From Collinsella sp. (GTDB taxonomy: Bacteria > Actinomycetota > Coriobacteriia > Coriobacteriales > Coriobacteriaceae), in contig DXLU01000034.1 of assembly GCA_019414565.1 (NCBI GenBank), positions 1 through 26,261 of the forward strand: a stretch of DNA of 26,261 nucleotides, in the 5' to 3' direction. Shown here piece after piece: positions 26,065 through 26,261 of the stretch. The stretch's first letter is position 1, and every line of letters begins with the position of its first letter. The position numbers and the translations under genes were made by a program. The notes under the pieces are model-generated. The model was not told the DNA's origin and did not search any database. It saw nothing but the letters and a program-made list of their open reading frames with translations.

Positions 26065-26261
26065 TCAGCAAAAGGCAGAACTTCAGCGACAACCTTAGAC
26101 AACCCCGCCGAGGAGAACGGGGATCTCGAGCCGCGGAAGCGGCGAGGAACAACAACGACTCGAACAAAGTGACGGCGGGGAGGGTCTCCGGGGCTGAGGG
26201 CGGGGGTTAAGTTTGTCGCGAGTTCCGCACGCAAAGGAAAGCACTTAATGTGCTTTCCGTC
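26065..26261. other. Gene-free structured end of the window
   Basis: No gene is supported. CCCCGCCG (26103-26110) can pair with CGGCGGGG (26173-26180), enclosing a smaller hairpin GCCGC-GGAA-GCGGC at 26130-26143. A 9-bp hairpin GGAAAGCAC (26236-26244) with GTGCTTTCC (26250-26258) ends the window. This could be the leader of a gene beyond the edge or an uncharacterised structured RNA. Confidence 0.4.

Noticed and set aside
26016..26234. 72-codon minus-strand frame at the window end
   Set aside because: It runs through the terminator hairpin and GC-rich repeats, giving a repeat-like LTPALSPGD translation, with no ribosome site.

Overview
The window looks like chromosomal DNA of a high-GC, fermentative anaerobe of the Coriobacteriia, most likely a gut Collinsella. 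This is an inference from strong C/G-ending codon use, a highly codon-biased pyruvate:ferredoxin oxidoreductase, a full arginine deiminase (ADI) pathway and LytS/LytTR-type signalling pairs. No database search was possible. There are 17 protein genes and no rRNA, tRNA, CRISPR array, transposase or phage gene.

Layout. (1) 1-4156: a long leader, then nifJ (PFOR), closed by an unusually long nested hairpin. (2) 4157-12864: the arginine catabolism island. It holds a solo carbamate kinase (arcC copy 1), a minus-strand pair made of a divergent ADI paralogue and an XRE/S24-like regulator, and then, divergently, a YfcC-type carrier, canonical arcA, ornithine carbamoyltransferase and arcC copy 2. Together they import arginine, convert it to citrulline, then to ornithine plus carbamoyl phosphate, and make ATP. 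The two arcC copies are virtually identical over 1,048 bp, including the terminator, but differ at 8 of the 15 nt in codons 2-6. This is the signature of recent gene conversion, and the pair also forms a 7.1 kb-spaced direct repeat around the island. (3) 12865-14080: a compound palindromic (REP/BIME-like) element that overlaps the stop codon of a membrane-anchored C39-type peptidase on the minus strand. (4) 14436-17296: an APC permease plus a metal-dependent amidohydrolase, probably an uptake-and-hydrolysis pair. (5) 17408-19569: first LytS-like kinase/LytTR regulator pair. (6) 19662-21967: a zinc-dependent phospholipase C-like protein and a UMF1/Atg22-type MFS protein. (7) 22139-25455: a glycosyltransferase translationally overlapped with a second LytS-like kinase, followed by its LytTR regulator. 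(8) 25552-26261: a YfcE/MJ0936-type phosphodiesterase, a bidirectional terminator and a structured gene-free end.

The most interesting signals are the arcC conversion tract, the divergent ADI paralogue coupled to a regulator whose S24 domain seems to have lost its catalytic dyad, paired 17-bp palindromes 30 bp apart in their divergent promoter region, the 125-nt nested hairpin after nifJ, and the twin LytS/LytTR systems within 8 kb. I did not find a clearly new defence or mobile system.
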